A DNA stretch of 64,000 bases from Macrotis lagotis (Eukaryota; Chordata; Mammalia; Peramelemorphia; Peramelidae). A model generated the notes under the pieces. It saw only the letters and a program-made list of their open reading frames with translations, made no database searches and was not told the DNA's origin. Position numbers and translations under genes: made by a program. The stretch spans positions 103,693,937 to 103,757,936 of the forward strand of contig NC_133665.1 of assembly GCF_037893015.1 (NCBI RefSeq), in the 5' to 3' direction. Below are positions 24,908 to 37,439 of this stretch, in pieces (position 1 is the first letter of the stretch; each line of letters starts with the position of its first letter).

Positions 24908-25056
24908 GTGACTAGGTGGCACAGTGGATAGAGCACCTGTCCTGGAGTCAGGAGTCCCTAAGTTCAAATTAAGCCTCAGACACTTAATAATTACCTAGCT
25001 GTGTGGCCTTGGGCAAGCCACTTAACCCCATTTGCCTTGCAAAAACCTTAAAAAAT
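24908..25056 (+). mobile_element. Marsupial tRNA-headed SINE
   Basis: Full sense copy with box A tggcacagtgg and a tail ending ccttgcaaaaacc. Flanking duplications are atatcttcaggg (24896-24907) and atatcttgaggg (25057-25068), one mismatch. Confidence 0.92.
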
Positions 25057-25069
25057 ATATCTTGAGGGA

Positions 25070-26120
25070 AACAATCTGTCATTCTGGAGTGATGCTTTTT
25101 GTATTTTTTTTTTTACTAATACCCAGAATATAGACTCAATCTGACCTTATACCCTAAAATCCACTGTGTTTCTTTAACTTCACTTTTATGTCTAGAATCT
25201 GTAAGGTACTTAGATTTCTGTTCTTTTCACCCCAAAGATTTTCTCTTGTTTTGAAATGATGGGTACATTTGAAGTGGCATACTTGAATTGTGGTTGCTGA
25301 ACTTGCCCGTCCAATGTAAAGTGTTTTCTTTGGTTTTATTTACATATAACAGGTGGAGTTGGTTAAGAGTTGAAAAAAGAATAAGTTTTTGTAAACACTG
25401 AGATTAAGGGCCCATGTTTGTAGAACCTATCTAACAGTGAGGAACTTATAAACCAAATGTATTCATCCAAGGACATCTCTGGGGAACAGACAAAATTGTT
25501 ATCCTGAGGACTGGCCTCAGTGCCTAGCAGTTCTAATTCTTTGCCTTCCCCAAAACATGACTTCTCTTAATGAATACATGGTATGTATAAAGTCATAGAC
25601 GTCTGAGCTGAAAGGGATCTTAGTGATTGCCTAGTTCAACAAGTAAGGAAAGTTAAACCTGGGATGGGCAAGAGATGGATAGTATACAACAAGTACCACC
25701 TTGGTCTTTCTCAGATCCAGAGTTGTTTCCTAGCCTATAACAGATATTTTTTTTGGGGGGCAGACAGATAAAAGAGCATCGCTAAGGATAACCATCTTAA
25801 TTGCTTTTGAAACCCACAATGTTAGAAGAAGAGTTTTGAATTTTTATTTGGTCTTCATTTGACAGATAAAGAAATAAACAAAGTAATATGACAAATTAAT
25901 GGTAGAGCAGGAATTAGGAACTGAATCTCCTTACTAGGAAAATCATAGGATTTCAGAACCATAAGGGATCTTAGAGGATATCTAAATTCAGACTAAATAG
26001 AAATCTCCTCTACACCAAACTGGATCCTATGTCCACTGGAAAACCATTGATAGTGGGGATAGCCCTCATTGTTAGGGAACCTTTCAAGAGTAAGGCTACT
26101 CGGGCAGCCTGTGGGAGATC
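25070..26120. other. Intergenic, fragments only
   Basis: Short MIR/L3-type pieces at about 25590-25660 ('gagctgaaagggatcttagt') and 25945-26115 ('aaccataagggatcttagag'). The remainder is unassigned. Confidence 0.35.
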
Positions 26121-28000
26121 AGAGCTAGGTGTTTGACTATAAAGACCATTTTTATGAAAATGTAATCACTGTCACACTGCCAGCTAGAGAGGAAGTAGGA
26201 CGATGGGCTGACAGAAATGACAAAGCATTATTGCCCGGGGCCAGGCCATGTTGGGGCAAATAGCTTTTCCATCTCACTGTTCATTTCCAGAGTGCCTCCC
26301 TGTATCCCAGCACTGCCACTGTGGTTGTTAACCTCACTTTAGAATTGACCATAAAATTAGCCATAATTTTATTCCTCAAGAAACGAAGAGTCCAAAGAAG
26401 GAAACTGCTCTTCTGAAGAGCTATCTGCCAAAGGAGGGATAATAGAAAATGTGAGAAGAAATGACCCCTTTATCTTATAATTTGTATTCTGGAAGGAGAG
26501 AAAAGATAGCTTTATATAGATTTTTGGAGCTATATTTGTTTTCCTTTTCCTGTTTGTACAACCCATCCTTGGTTGCTTGTATTTCATAGAATCTCAGATG
26601 TTGGAAGGGACCTTGATGTTTGAAGATTAAAGTAAACTGAGAGAAAACATTTAAAGTATGATCAATTTATTAGTTTATTAGTAAGTAATTAATTGGTTCA
26701 ATGAACTCTCTCATTGACCAAAGATTCAGATGTAGTACTCACTGGCATTTCCAAAGTTTTTTGAAATACAGAATTGGTATGGTGGAAGTACAATGCAATT
26801 AGTTATAGGTAGATAGCATTATGAAGGTAGCATTATAAATCAAGGAAAAGAGGTCAGCACCCACATGAGGCTAGTAGCCACCCCCTCCAACAATTTAGGA
26901 ATATTAGTTGTTTTATAGGGCCCGTCTCTGACCTCCAAATTCCAATCAATATACAGCAAAATACTATTGAGGCCCTCCAAGCATCTTCAATTTATTGGGA
27001 AATCTAGGAGTCCCTCATCAGTTGGATCCAAGATCTTCTCCACAATTAGGGGCTAGCTACTTTATACACTAAATATAAAATGAGGCAGTACATTTTCATG
27101 ACTGGAGAAGGGGCAAAGAGAACTCTTATGAGTTCTTATGTCCATCAATTACAATGACTTTGTCAGCAAACTTCTACTTGCCACCTCAGCAGGGGTTTTC
27201 CTAGTAAATCAAGCATCTGATGTTTTGGTCAGCAGTACCCTAGGACTTAAAGAAGTGATTGGCAAGAGGACATGTCAACAGGTAGCAGTGATAATGATTC
27301 ATAGGGTGAAGGGTATTGATGCTGCTGTAACAAGCTCCAGGGTTAATGTAATATAATTCTCTATAACAGTAATATGATTTTATCCTTTAAATTAATACTA
27401 ACATAAAAGAGGTTTGGTCCTAACATCTGTAACTTCAGCATTAACATACACGACTAACCTAAACTTTATTCTCTTCTGCCTAATTCACCAATACAATCAC
27501 TGATACCCATCAAATCATAATAAACTGAGTAAATGTAGATTAATTTGAATAGGGGGTTATCAAAATTATCATACACCTGCATCTAGGGGATCAAAACTAC
27601 CAGACTTGTCTCCTTGGAAGAAATAAAAATCCTCTAATTGCAAACCAACAAGCAAAGACAGACTATATATTTTAGGCGTGGTTCCATGTTAACTTCTAAC
27701 TTTAATTCTGAAATTAAGCTAAATTCCTGAACTCAACTCAAGAATTTAGAAAGGTAGTTTTAGTCAAATACAGACTCAGTTATAAAAACACAAAATATAA
27801 AATTATAATATATAAATTTAAATAAAATATGTAGCATAAAATCAGTAAATGAGGTAATTTGATTTTTTTCAATATAATCCCCAGTCCTTCCCAAATCATG
27901 TATTCCTTCTATGGCATAAAAAATGAGTTCCTTTATAGGAGCATCACTTGCCACTCATGGGAGTTCATTTATAAGGTAAATCTGTTTCATATCCCAAGAG
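26121..28000. other. Intergenic AT-rich stretch, origin unknown
   Basis: No known repeat could be assigned with confidence. Parts of 26870-27120 ('caatttattgggaaatctag', 'gagtccctcatcagttggat') have the feel of an old LTR-type repeat, but I see no terminal repeats, primer-binding site or retroviral motif. Confidence 0.3.
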
Positions 28001-28009
28001 CTCTAATTT

Positions 28010-28160
28010 TTAGATTTAGAATTAGGTTAAAATCTGGCTCTCCATTGTTCCCATGCATTTGTCCTGCTTCTGCCACACCTCATGTTTAATCTCTCTTCAG
28101 ATACTTGAAAATGGCCATTGTGTTCTCCATAAGTTGTTTTTTTCAGGTTAAACATCTACT
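28010..28160 (-). repeat. L3/CR1 fragment, antisense
   Basis: 'cagatacttgaaaatggcca' and 'tttttcaggttaaacatcta' are in the order seen in antisense L3/CR1 3' ends. Confidence 0.5.
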
Positions 28161-28169
28161 TTTTCCTAC

Positions 28170-30095
28170 TATTCCTTAAAGGATACATGAAAGGGGACCC
28201 TGCAGTCATCTGATTTGGCGATTGCCTCATATTTTGGCAAGAGATGAGCAGGTTGCAAGGAAGAGATGATGATGGACAAACAGCTGGAGCACCTTTCTTC
28301 CACTTGGGGCTCCATTCTGAGAAGCTATGGTCACAAGGTTTAAAGGATTTGCATATCCACGGTGACTTTCAAGGTGACTTGACTCGAGCCCTTGACCTCC
28401 TGGCTCACTGGGCAAGTTGCTAACATCTCTTTTTCCTCCATGGGGTTTCTTTCACCAAGTGAGCATACTTCAACACCTGTTTACCTGACTTAGGATATCA
28501 GGGTTTTAGGTCATTGTGGAATATAAAATAGAAAGGACTCCCAAACTTACATTCTCTAGAAATTTGGGAAATTGTACTTTGGAAAAAAGGGTGATGAGAG
28601 TATTTGCTATACTCGTCTTTGCTAATATAGCTTGCATTCTATTTTAAGTAAATGTCTTTTTATATTGCTATGATATGATTAATTCTGGATGATCAGTTGG
28701 AACTTCAGGGTCAAAAATGGGGGCTTCTAAGTCCTGTTTGAATTTGATGAGTCTGAACAGGTTCCAGTCTTCTGAAGGTGGCAGGGATGTGAAGTTTAAA
28801 ATCCCATTTGCTTCCTTATCACCCTCCCCTGGAAATGCTCTTAAAATGCCAAGTGAACTTTTTGCAACATCAAAAACCCTGAGATGACCGTTGTTTGGGG
28901 AATAGCTAAACAAATTAGACAAAACCTACTAAGGCATAAGAAATAACAAAGATTGTGGAATTAAGAAATTTGAATGAACCAATATAGAATGAAGAAAGCA
29001 GGATCAAAAGAACAGTGTACACAGTTACTGAAGCAGCTGAATGTTGTGAACCAATCAGCCTCAGAGAACAGACAAAACATACTGCCCTCCTCTTGGTGCA
29101 GAGGTGGGGGACTGCAAGAAGGGAATGTTCCATAGGCTGGCTGCTAGCAGCATCTTGGTGTTGGTTGACTGTGCTTACCTCTTTCAAGGAAGAGTTCAGT
29201 AGGAGAGAAGTGCCTTAGGAAATGACTGCTACTTTAAGCAAAGACAGCAACAAAAGGTAATAGAAAAAAGTCATACCTGAGTATTAGTAACCCTGTCACA
29301 CCCACTGAGCTTTGAGTTCAGCAAAATGCTCAGGTCTTTTTCACAGAAATTTAGTTAGGTTTTTCCCCTTTTCTCATAGACATATTTTGGATTGTCCATA
29401 TATTTGGTAAGCATGTTAACTGTGCTCTCATCTAAATCCCAGATAACAATTTTGAACAGAAAAAGCTTTTAGGCAAAAATTTTGTACTCCACCTGCCCTT
29501 TTCCTCACCCTTCTCTAGCTCACCCTCCAGTCTGGTCTCAGTTTATTAATGAATGCTCTATATTGTCTAATACTTTTCACACTAGAGAAGAACAAGGATT
29601 TCAAGGATATAATGACTTTTATTTTGCAAAACTCATCAGCCCAGGTTGCTACTTAATGGGCAGAGTTGGGCATTTCTCACTCACCTGCACAGACCTGTGC
29701 AGAGCCCCTAATGGGGTTCACTGGGGAAAGTCCTCCCTAGCCGTTTGATTGAATGCTGTAGTTGGAACCAGAGACTTTGTTCTTTCAGGGAGTCCTGATC
29801 TGATATGGGAGTGATATGGGAGATAAGCCAGAGCACAACTAAGATGAAGGAAAAAGTAAAAAATGTAAAAAAGGAGCGGGGTATAAAACTGCATAAATAT
29901 ATAATTACAATTAATGTACTAGGGGTTATCTAGATCCAAAGAATTATTAATATGCTTCATGGTAAATTAAGGGGTTAATCTGGGGCTAGATTTAGGGAAG
30001 TTCAGCTTGTAGTCTGGTTGAGTTTCTTTGGAAGAAGGGAATAAAGGCAGAATCAAGCTCCTTGACTGATTTGGTGAAAAATATATTCACACTCA
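28170..30095. other. Intergenic, nothing recognised
   Basis: Unique-looking sequence, with short unrelated ORFs on both strands. No splice-bounded exon or repeat family could be supported. Confidence 0.35.
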
Positions 30096-30105
30096 TTTAT
30101 CTATA

Positions 30106-30129
30106 CACACAACACACACACACTCACAC

Positions 30130-30192
<63 letters not shown>
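30106..30192. repeat. (CA)n then (TA)n compound microsatellite
   Basis: A short CA-rich run (30106-30130) is followed by about 30 uninterrupted TA units (30132-30192). Confidence 0.95.
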
Positions 30193-30196
<4 letters not shown>

Positions 30197-30559
30197 CCTT
30201 TTTCCTCTTGTCCAATTCTCTTTCCATATGAGAAAACAGAGTTAGTGATTTGTCCAAGGCTATACAAATAAGTAGTAGCCAGAGGAAATGAAATTCAGTT
30301 CCTCCCATTCAAGATCTTCCACTACTTTAGAGAACTTGTGGAGTCCCTGCTTTACTCTTTACTAGGTGGCTTTGGGGAAGGCAGTTAAGCTTTTTGGGGA
30401 ATCTGTGTTCTCATCTGCAAGATCATAGCAGTAAATTGGATCATAGGTTCCCCTTTAGCTCTGAGTTTGTGGATGAAAGACAATGATGTTATCCCTAAAC
30501 TCTCCCCAGAAGGTGTCCAAACTTTTACTGGACCAAACCCTACCAGGGGCACTTACTGA

Positions 30560-30710
30560 TAAGACAGTAAACTCCTTGAGGACAAGAACCATTTCTCACC
30601 TTTTATCATCCAGTTCAGAGAACAGGTTCCCAACCCTCTTCCCTCCCAAAAAACGCCAAACTAAATCATACAACAGATGCTCAATAAATGTTCATTGAAC
30701 TAAATTGTTG
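30560..30710 (+). repeat. L2 3' end fragment
   Basis: 'gtaaactccttgaggacaag' and 'agatgctcaataaatgttca' are the L2 3' terminal signature in sense. Confidence 0.7.
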
Positions 30711-30864
30711 GCTTTTGTCTCTTATTTAGGGGTAGATGGGGGCCTCCCAAGAATTTCCCTATTACCTACCCTTTATAAATATAATATATGCACATGTATG
30801 TATATGTAACTCACATGTGTATATATATATTTATATATAAACATATAAATGGGTGTATGTACAA

Positions 30865-31050
30865 GAACATCTTCATTTGGAAAGGAATCAAGTTATAAGG
30901 AAGCAGATTTCAGTTCAGAATAAGGAATTACTAAACAATGAGAGCTATCCACTGGTAGCTGGCTTGGCACAGTAGTGAACTCTGGTCATTGGAGCTCTTC
31001 ATCGAGGCTGGAGACCACAGAGTAGATTCTTCCTCTAGGATGTCGGACTA
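30865..31050 (+). repeat. L3/CR1 3' fragment
   Basis: 'aggaagcagatttcagttca', 'atgagagctatccactggta' and 'attggagctcttcatcgagg' parallel the CR1/L3 copies at 6415 and 10985. Confidence 0.5.
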
Positions 31051-31689
31051 GAAACAAAGGGTTTTTAACCTGATGTTCTTGAACTTGTCTTTTAAAATAA
31101 TTTGGCAACTTTCAAAATATCAGTTTCTTTTGTGATCCTATGTATATAAAAACATTATTCTGAGAAGGTCTCTAGACTTCATCAAGCTGCCCAAAGAGGT
31201 TTACAATTCACAAAAAAGATAAAAAATCCTTGAGTTAGATGTTCTGATGTCCCAACTCTGGGTTCCATAGTTAGAGGGAAGAAAGTCCTCTCTGGTGGTG
31301 CTGCTTTGTGACCACTAGAAGGCAGCAGTACGCCAGGTTCATTGGTGTCCAGTCACGGCCAGGCCAGGCTCAGTGGTCTAAAGATTCCTGTCTGAATTCA
31401 TAATGCCTGTTCTGGAAAATGAAATTCCCTAAAAGCTGAAGGAATGTTCCAGTCCCTTCTCTTAGGTATACTCGAAACAAAATTTTCAAATCCCATACAC
31501 CAGGTTGTCCAAACAACCTAATATTTATCATATCTGGGAAATTTTCAGAAAAAGGCATGTACTTAAAACAAAGTAATTCAGAAGGAAAAAATGGAATTTT
31601 AGGTTTTTAAGAGATCTTAGGGCTCTTGTCCTTTTATTTTATAGAAAAAGAAACCCTCTTGGGATAAAAATAGGATGATAGCTCCAGAA

Positions 31690-31860
31690 AGTACCAGAGA
31701 ATGTGGCATATCAGAGCTGGGTGGGACCCCAGGACTTGGAATATCAGTACTCCCTAATTTTATAGATGGAGAAACTGAGGCCAAGGTGATGTAAAGGCTT
31801 GCCCAAGGTTAGGCACTTAGTGGCAGAGCCAGGACTAATGACCTAGATCTCCTGTTTTCT
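31690..31860 (-). repeat. MIR-like SINE
   Basis: 'tttatagatggagaaactga' and 'ttagtggcagagccaggact' are the antisense MIR core. Confidence 0.65.
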
Positions 31861-32980
31861 AATCATGTAGTTGTCTTCCCCCCACCACCATTATCTTATT
31901 TTGTTGCCCTCCAAATTAAAGACAACTTAGAACAGAACAGATGTTCATCAATGTGAAATCTCAGGTTTCCCTCAAGCCTCCTGAGTGAGAGGGTTCAGCT
32001 GGTTCCACATCAAATTTAAAGCTTCTCTTCCTCTTCTTTTCTGCCTCCTTCTTTAATAATCTTTTTTATCAACAGGGAAAGCACCAGAATAAGCCAGACT
32101 CTTGGTCTCCACTACCTGAAGACCAATTATGCCCAATCCTTCCCCTTCCCCAGCATTCTCCAGTTTCCATAAAAGGGCTTGGCAGGGGGGTGGGTAGGCT
32201 CTTTGCCAATGACTCCAGCCTCCATTTATGGTGGTCCCCCTGTTATTGTAGTGATGGTCCCCTGCACCCCAGTTCACAATTTAGTTCGGTTCCAATAGAG
32301 CACAAAATCCACTTTGGCTTCTCCAGACTTCTCTGCTGGGCCAGCTGGCTTCCCATTCCTGCCTGGAATCTTGCCTACAACATTGCTATTACTTTGAACT
32401 GATGGAGGACCAATGACACAGGACAGAGAGCAAGTCAAAAAAAGACTTTCTTCCCTTTTCACTTACCTCTCCTGGTTCCATTCATTATGTGTACACCAGA
32501 GGAGGGTTTAGAAAAGAATGGGAACCCTGCAAGAGAAGAGAGTGATTGCCTCAGTCAATTCCAATTGTAAATATACCTGACCCAGTCTGGGAGCTAATCA
32601 AAGGACCCAATGTAGAAGGGCATAATGAGCATCTTCATCTAGAAGAGCTAGCTATGCCAGGCAAATTCCCTTAGGCTTTCTTCCAGGTTCGGTATTTGGG
32701 GTGTGCTCCAAAGGCTCCATTACAGTTGTAAGGAGTAGAAGTGGTACTTGTAGAAGTAGGAGTGGATCAGAAAAGGTTACTTGTAGAATGGGGCAGGGAA
32801 TCAGCAGTCTCTATTGGTCTGGCATTGCCAAGACAACCACAGTTCAATAAATCTGGTAGCTTCTTAGGAGTGAATTAATTAAATTTTTGACCACATATAG
32901 CCCACAAATGATGTTATAAGTATCCAAATGGCCCTTGGCAGAAAAAAAAAAGTTTCCCCACCCCTCTTGTAGAAAGTGGG
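31861..32980. other. Intergenic, nothing recognised
   Basis: Mixed-composition sequence with no family assigned. A short A run lies at about 32941-32951. ORFs on both strands are short and lack known motifs. Confidence 0.35.
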
Positions 32981-32984
32981 ACCT

Positions 32985-33961
32985 GAAGGAAGCCAAATGA
33001 GTCAGGAGGCAGGGGGAAGGATGGAAAGCATTTCAGACATGATGGATGGCCAGTAAAAAAGGTTTAAAAAAAGTTTTGAGTTAGAAGGTAGAGTATCTTG
33101 TTTGAGGACTAGAAAGGAGGCCAGTGTCATTGGCTCTCAGAATAGGGCAGTGTAAGCTACAAGAAGACTGGAAAAAGACAAGTTTCAGTTGAATGATGGA
33201 GGTGGAAGCCAGAAGAAGGGAGAGGAAAGGAAGTGGAAATATACAGGAAGGTCTTAAAAAGAAAGTTATAGCTGGGATGGATGGGTGGGTGAGACATGGG
33301 CCTATTTGTAGGCAGGTAGGCAAGGGAAGATTGAAGCTAAGTGAGAGAATGACGTTGATATAGGGAGGAATCTTCTGGAGAAAACAGAATGGGAGAGTAT
33401 CACTTGCACATGTAAAGAGGTTTGCCATGACGAAGTAGGACCACCTTATCATGTGAGGCAAGTTTGAAGGAGATAATGGCAGGAACTGAGTGATAGGATA
33501 TGAAGATGGAAGAAGAGAGAACTCACAACAAATAACCTCATTTTTCAGTGAAATATAAGGCAAGATTATTAACTATAGCATAGAGGAAGGCAGAGCTGTG
33601 GGAAGTTTGAGAAAGGATGAAAGTATTTGGAAGAGCCACTGTGATGAGTTGGACAGTTCATTGAGGAGATGTAAAAAGGTTGCCTTTCAGTAGTGAGGGT
33701 CTGGTTAAGGTTATGTAATATAAATTTGAGGTGTATCATCATGATAGGAAAGGTTTTCTCCAACTTTGTTCAGCAGTGTGAGTAGGAGCAAAGGCAGTAG
33801 ATGGTGGGAATAATCTGTAGTTTGTCAAGGAGAGATTGGTGATAAGGTGGGGTCTTAAGAAGAAGTTGGTATAGACTTGAACTGCTTCAAAAAGGGGTTA
33901 AGCTGAGCCAAGTGTCAGGGTGAGATTGGTGATAAGGGAAGGGGTTAAGAAGATGATATAG
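32985..33961 (-). repeat. L2-like copy, antisense, left part (interrupted by HAL1-like element)
   Basis: 'gaaagcatttcagacatgat' and 'gaaaggaggccagtgtcatt' fit antisense L2 as I recall it. Its right part contains a roughly 90-bp duplicated segment (first copy from 33831, second from 33921). The second copy is broken by the element at 33962 and resumes at 36556. Confidence 0.55.
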
Positions 33962-36555
33962 GGGGCAGAGCCAAGATGACTGTGAAGGCAGGAATCCCAG
34001 AAACTTGTTCCTCCAAAAACTCCAAAAGCCATTATATTATGACTGTAGCCAAAATTTAGAGGGGCAGAATACATAGCAAGACTGAGTGATACAATTTCCC
34101 AGTCCAAGACAACTCAGAAGTTCCATGGGAAAGGTCTGTTTCATTGAGACTGAGAGTTGGAAAAAGTGGCAGTGCAGCCACAGCTGCAGCTCAGTGTAGC
34201 TGGGCAGGTGCCTAGATCCCTGGGGGCACCTGGGTCTGTGGCAGAGGAAACAGTTTCCAGACCTCCTGGTTCAGGGAGCACTGGGAACAGTTTGAAGGGG
34301 TGGTGAGAGAACTCTGCCACACCAGAGTGAGTGCAGAGTGAGCGCTGGCCTCAGAGCAGCCCTGTGGTGACAAACTGCAGCAGAAATTGGGAAGCCAGCA
34401 TGTACCTCCAGAGCACGGCCCACAGATGGTAAGGGGGTTGGGAGACACTGCAGAGGTTTCTCTGATCTTCCTGGGGCAGGACTCAGCTGTTTGCCCACAC
34501 TTAGCTCTAGATTGCAGTTTGGGCTTCTATACCACTATATCCTCATAGCTCCAGGGCAGAGGGGAGGGCCTGTGGTCATCCATATACCAAAGCACAGGCA
34601 AGAGAGCAGTTAAAGTCCCAGTGGGGTGTCCCAAAAACCCCCCAAGGCCTTGGAAGTGTGGTAAATGGGTCATAGGCTGAGGAAATGAGCAAACAAAAGA
34701 AAAAGAATCTGGCCATAGAAAATTACTTTGGTCCCATGGAAGATTCAGAAGATGACAAAAGTGAAGCTTCTGTACCCAAAACCTCTAAGAGTAATAGAAA
34801 ATGGACTCAAGCTATGGATGAGCTCAAAAAAAGACTTTGAAAAGCAATTAAGGGAGGTAGAGGAAAAATTGGGAGGAGAAATGAGAGTGATGCAGATAAA
34901 TCATGAAAACCAAACCAGCAGCTTGGTGAAAGAAATCCAAAAAAAATACTGAAGAAAATAATATGTTAAAAACCAGTTTAAGCCAAATGGAAAATGTAAC
35001 ACAAAAGGCAAATGAGAAGAATGCCTTAAAAAACAGAAATGATCAGCTGGAAAAGGAGATAAAAAAGCTCTCTGAAGAAAATAACTCCTTCAAATGAAGA
35101 ATAGAACTAAAGGAAGCAGATGACTTTGTGAGAAATCAGGAAGAAATAAAACCTATTCTAATAAGACCCCCAAATTACAACAAAATGTGAAATATCTCAT
35201 TAGAAAAGCAACCATCCTCAAAAACAAATCTAGAAGAGATAATTTAAAAATTGTTGGGCTACCTGAAAGTCATGACCAGTAAAGGAGCCTAGATTTCATT
35301 TTTCAAGAAATAGTGCAGCAAAATTGCCCTGAGATCCTAGAAGCAGAGGGTAAAATAGAAATTGAGGGAATTCTCCCAAAAGAGAACCCAAAAGAAAAAC
35401 TTCCAGGCATATTATAGCCAAATTCCAAAACTCCCATGTCAAAGAGAAAATATTAAAAGCTGCCAGAAACAAACAATTCAACTACCAAGGCTCCATAGTC
35501 AGAATTACATAGGATCGGGCAGCATCTACATTAAGGGTTCCTAGGGATTGGAATATGATATTCTGGAAGGCAAAAGATCTTGGTTTACAATTCAGAATCA
35601 ACTGCTCAGCAAAACTGAACATCCTCTTTCAAGGGAAAAGATGGACTTTCAATGAAACATGGGACTTTCAAACTTTCCTACTGAAACAACCAGAACTGAA
35701 CAGAAAGTTTGATCTCCAAGTACAGGATTCTGGTGAACCATAGAGGGGGTGGATGAGGACTAACCATGAGGAACTTAATGATGTTGAACTGTTTGTATTC
35801 TTGCATGGGAAGAAGATATTGATAACTCATATAGACTTTCTCATTTATAAGAGAGTTAGAAGGAGCATATGTAGATAAGGCACAAGAAGGAGCTGAATAT
35901 AATGGTAGAATATAGTAAAAAGATGGAGTCAATGGGTGATAAAAGAAAGTACTGGAAGGAAGAGAAAGGAGAGGAAGAAGGAGCTAAGATATTTCACATA
36001 AGAGTTGAGAAAAAGTTTTTACAATGGAGTGGAACAGGGAAGGCAAGTTTGCCTTCATTCTCATCAGAAATGGCTCGGAGAGGAGACAACATATACACTT
36101 AACAGGAGATAGAAATCTATCTTACTTTAGAGAAAAATGAGAGGAAAGGGATGGGATAAGGGAGAATGGGGGAGGGAAGGGGGAGTAGGTGGTAGAAGAG
36201 AGGGAAGATTGTGGGAGAGGGTACTCAGATACAACACACTTTTGAACAGGGATAGGGTGAAAGGAGAGAGAAAATGGAATAGATGAGAGTGGGGAGGAAA
36301 AGAGTGTAGGGAAATACAGCTAGTGGGAATACAGCAACTGTGAGAAAAATATTGAAGCAACTTCTCTGGTGGACTTGATAATAAGAATGCTACTCATCCC
36401 AGAGACAGAGCTGTTGGAATCTGAACACACAGACTAAAGTACCCTTTTTTCTCACTATTCTTGATGTTTCTCATCTTTTTTTTGGGGGGGGGATTTATGT
36501 TTACTCCACAACAAGATTATTGTAATAATATAAAATAAATAAACCAAAAAAAACA
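33962..36555 (+). mobile_element. HAL1-like (half-L1) retrotransposon, about 2.6 kb, decayed
   Basis: The left end (gggcagagccaagatg) is the type seen at marsupial L1 5' ends. An ORF1-like region starts at the ATG at 34685 (MSKQKKKNLAIE) and runs to about 35740. It is broken by a frameshift near the A run at 34828 and many stops, so no intact protein exists. Coiled-coil-like KQLREVEEKLGGEMR is visible. A purine-rich 3' region with a G-quadruplex motif and an A-rich end follow. No ORF2 (endonuclease/reverse transcriptase) is seen, which defines HAL1 and argues against a simple truncated L1, because the 5' end is present. Flanking duplications aagatgatatag (33950-33961) and aagatggtatag (36556-36567) have one mismatch. 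An internally deleted L1 is the alternative. Confidence 0.8.
36148..36183 (+). other. G-quadruplex-type polypurine motif in HAL1-like 3' region
   Basis: Six G runs of at least 3 with loops of 1-5 nt (ggg, ggg, ggg, ggggg, ggg, ggggg). Polypurine G-quadruplex tracts are a known feature of mammalian L1 3' UTRs. Confidence 0.7.
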
Positions 36556-36735
36556 AAAGATGGTATAGTCTTGAACTGCTTCCCAAAGGAGGAGAGTGTA
36601 TCTAGTGGTGAAGTGATGGTCTGAGGGACTGGAGGTCATGTTATAGATGAAGAACAGGCTTTTGTGTTAGAAGGCAGAAGGAGAGGTGGAATGATATCTT
36701 GTGATCAAATAAAGAAATTGCACAGTTTATGAACA
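36556..36735 (-). repeat. L2-like copy, right part after HAL1-like insertion
   Basis: It resumes with 'tatagtcttgaactgcttcc', which parallels 'tatagacttgaactgcttca' at 33870 in the first copy of the duplicated segment. Confidence 0.55.
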
Positions 36736-37365
36736 TTGAAGTGGAACATTTATGGATCATGGCAAGATCAAGTATATAATACATTAAGGTCCTCCACTTC
36801 CAGGGAGAGACAAAGTCAGGTCATGTGCCTGTCATCTGAAAGCCACCCCAACTTCCTTCTGTTCCTCAGGAATCAAGCACCTGTAGTGGGGACTTTGACA
36901 CCTGTTGCTTGGGAAGGAAATACTACCCCGTCCCCCACTCCTGCCCTGGCCATGGGTGGCTGGCATTCTGCCACTACTGCCTATCTTCAGTGGCTTTTGT
37001 TTCATCTGAGGCAAGGTTGGCAGGTCAGAAAGAGGTCAAGAAGCTGGAAAATGGTTATTTCAGCTCTTGAACATAGTCAATATTTGTCTTTCCAAAATCC
37101 TCTGTTCTCTGTGTCTGGAAAGGGTGGAGGCCTGGTTCGTGCCAGTTCCTGGACAGCCTGTCAGACAGGCTGGTCATGGTTGGGATTCCTGGATGCCAGT
37201 CACCCAGGGAAAGGTGCTTTGGAGGCAGGAGGAGGATCCTTGGGCACTGTTGATGGCCATTCCCATGGGTGGAGTGGTTATTTGTTGGACATGATATACT
37301 GGCCTCTGGGAAGGGCCCCCTGGCTTATGATGTCTGCATTTCACTCTCTATCACTTTCATCCTAA
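36736..37365 (+). other. Open reading frame of 209 codons, coding status unknown
   Basis: This is the longest open frame in the window, in a locally GC-richer stretch. The conceptual product has no domain, signal peptide or repeat I recognise, and no clear splice or promoter context. It could be chance, a relic, or a lineage-specific transcript. Confidence 0.15.
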
Positions 37366-37439
37366 TAGCTTTATTTCCTGTCAAAATGCAAATCTGCAGA
37401 TAGAAACAGAGCAAAAACAGATAACCATTTGAGCAACAC

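Noticed and set aside
26600..27960. Possible old LTR retrovirus
   Set aside because: Some phrases look LTR-like, but no paired LTRs, primer-binding site or gag/pol/env motif is visible, so it is left unassigned.
33081..33563. 160-codon open frame on the minus strand
   Set aside because: It lies inside an L2-like repeat, its composition follows purine-rich repeat DNA, and no domain or splice context is visible.
34685..35745. Intact ORF1 protein in the HAL1-like element
   Set aside because: A frameshift near 34828 and several stops break the frame; it is a relic and cannot code for the full protein.
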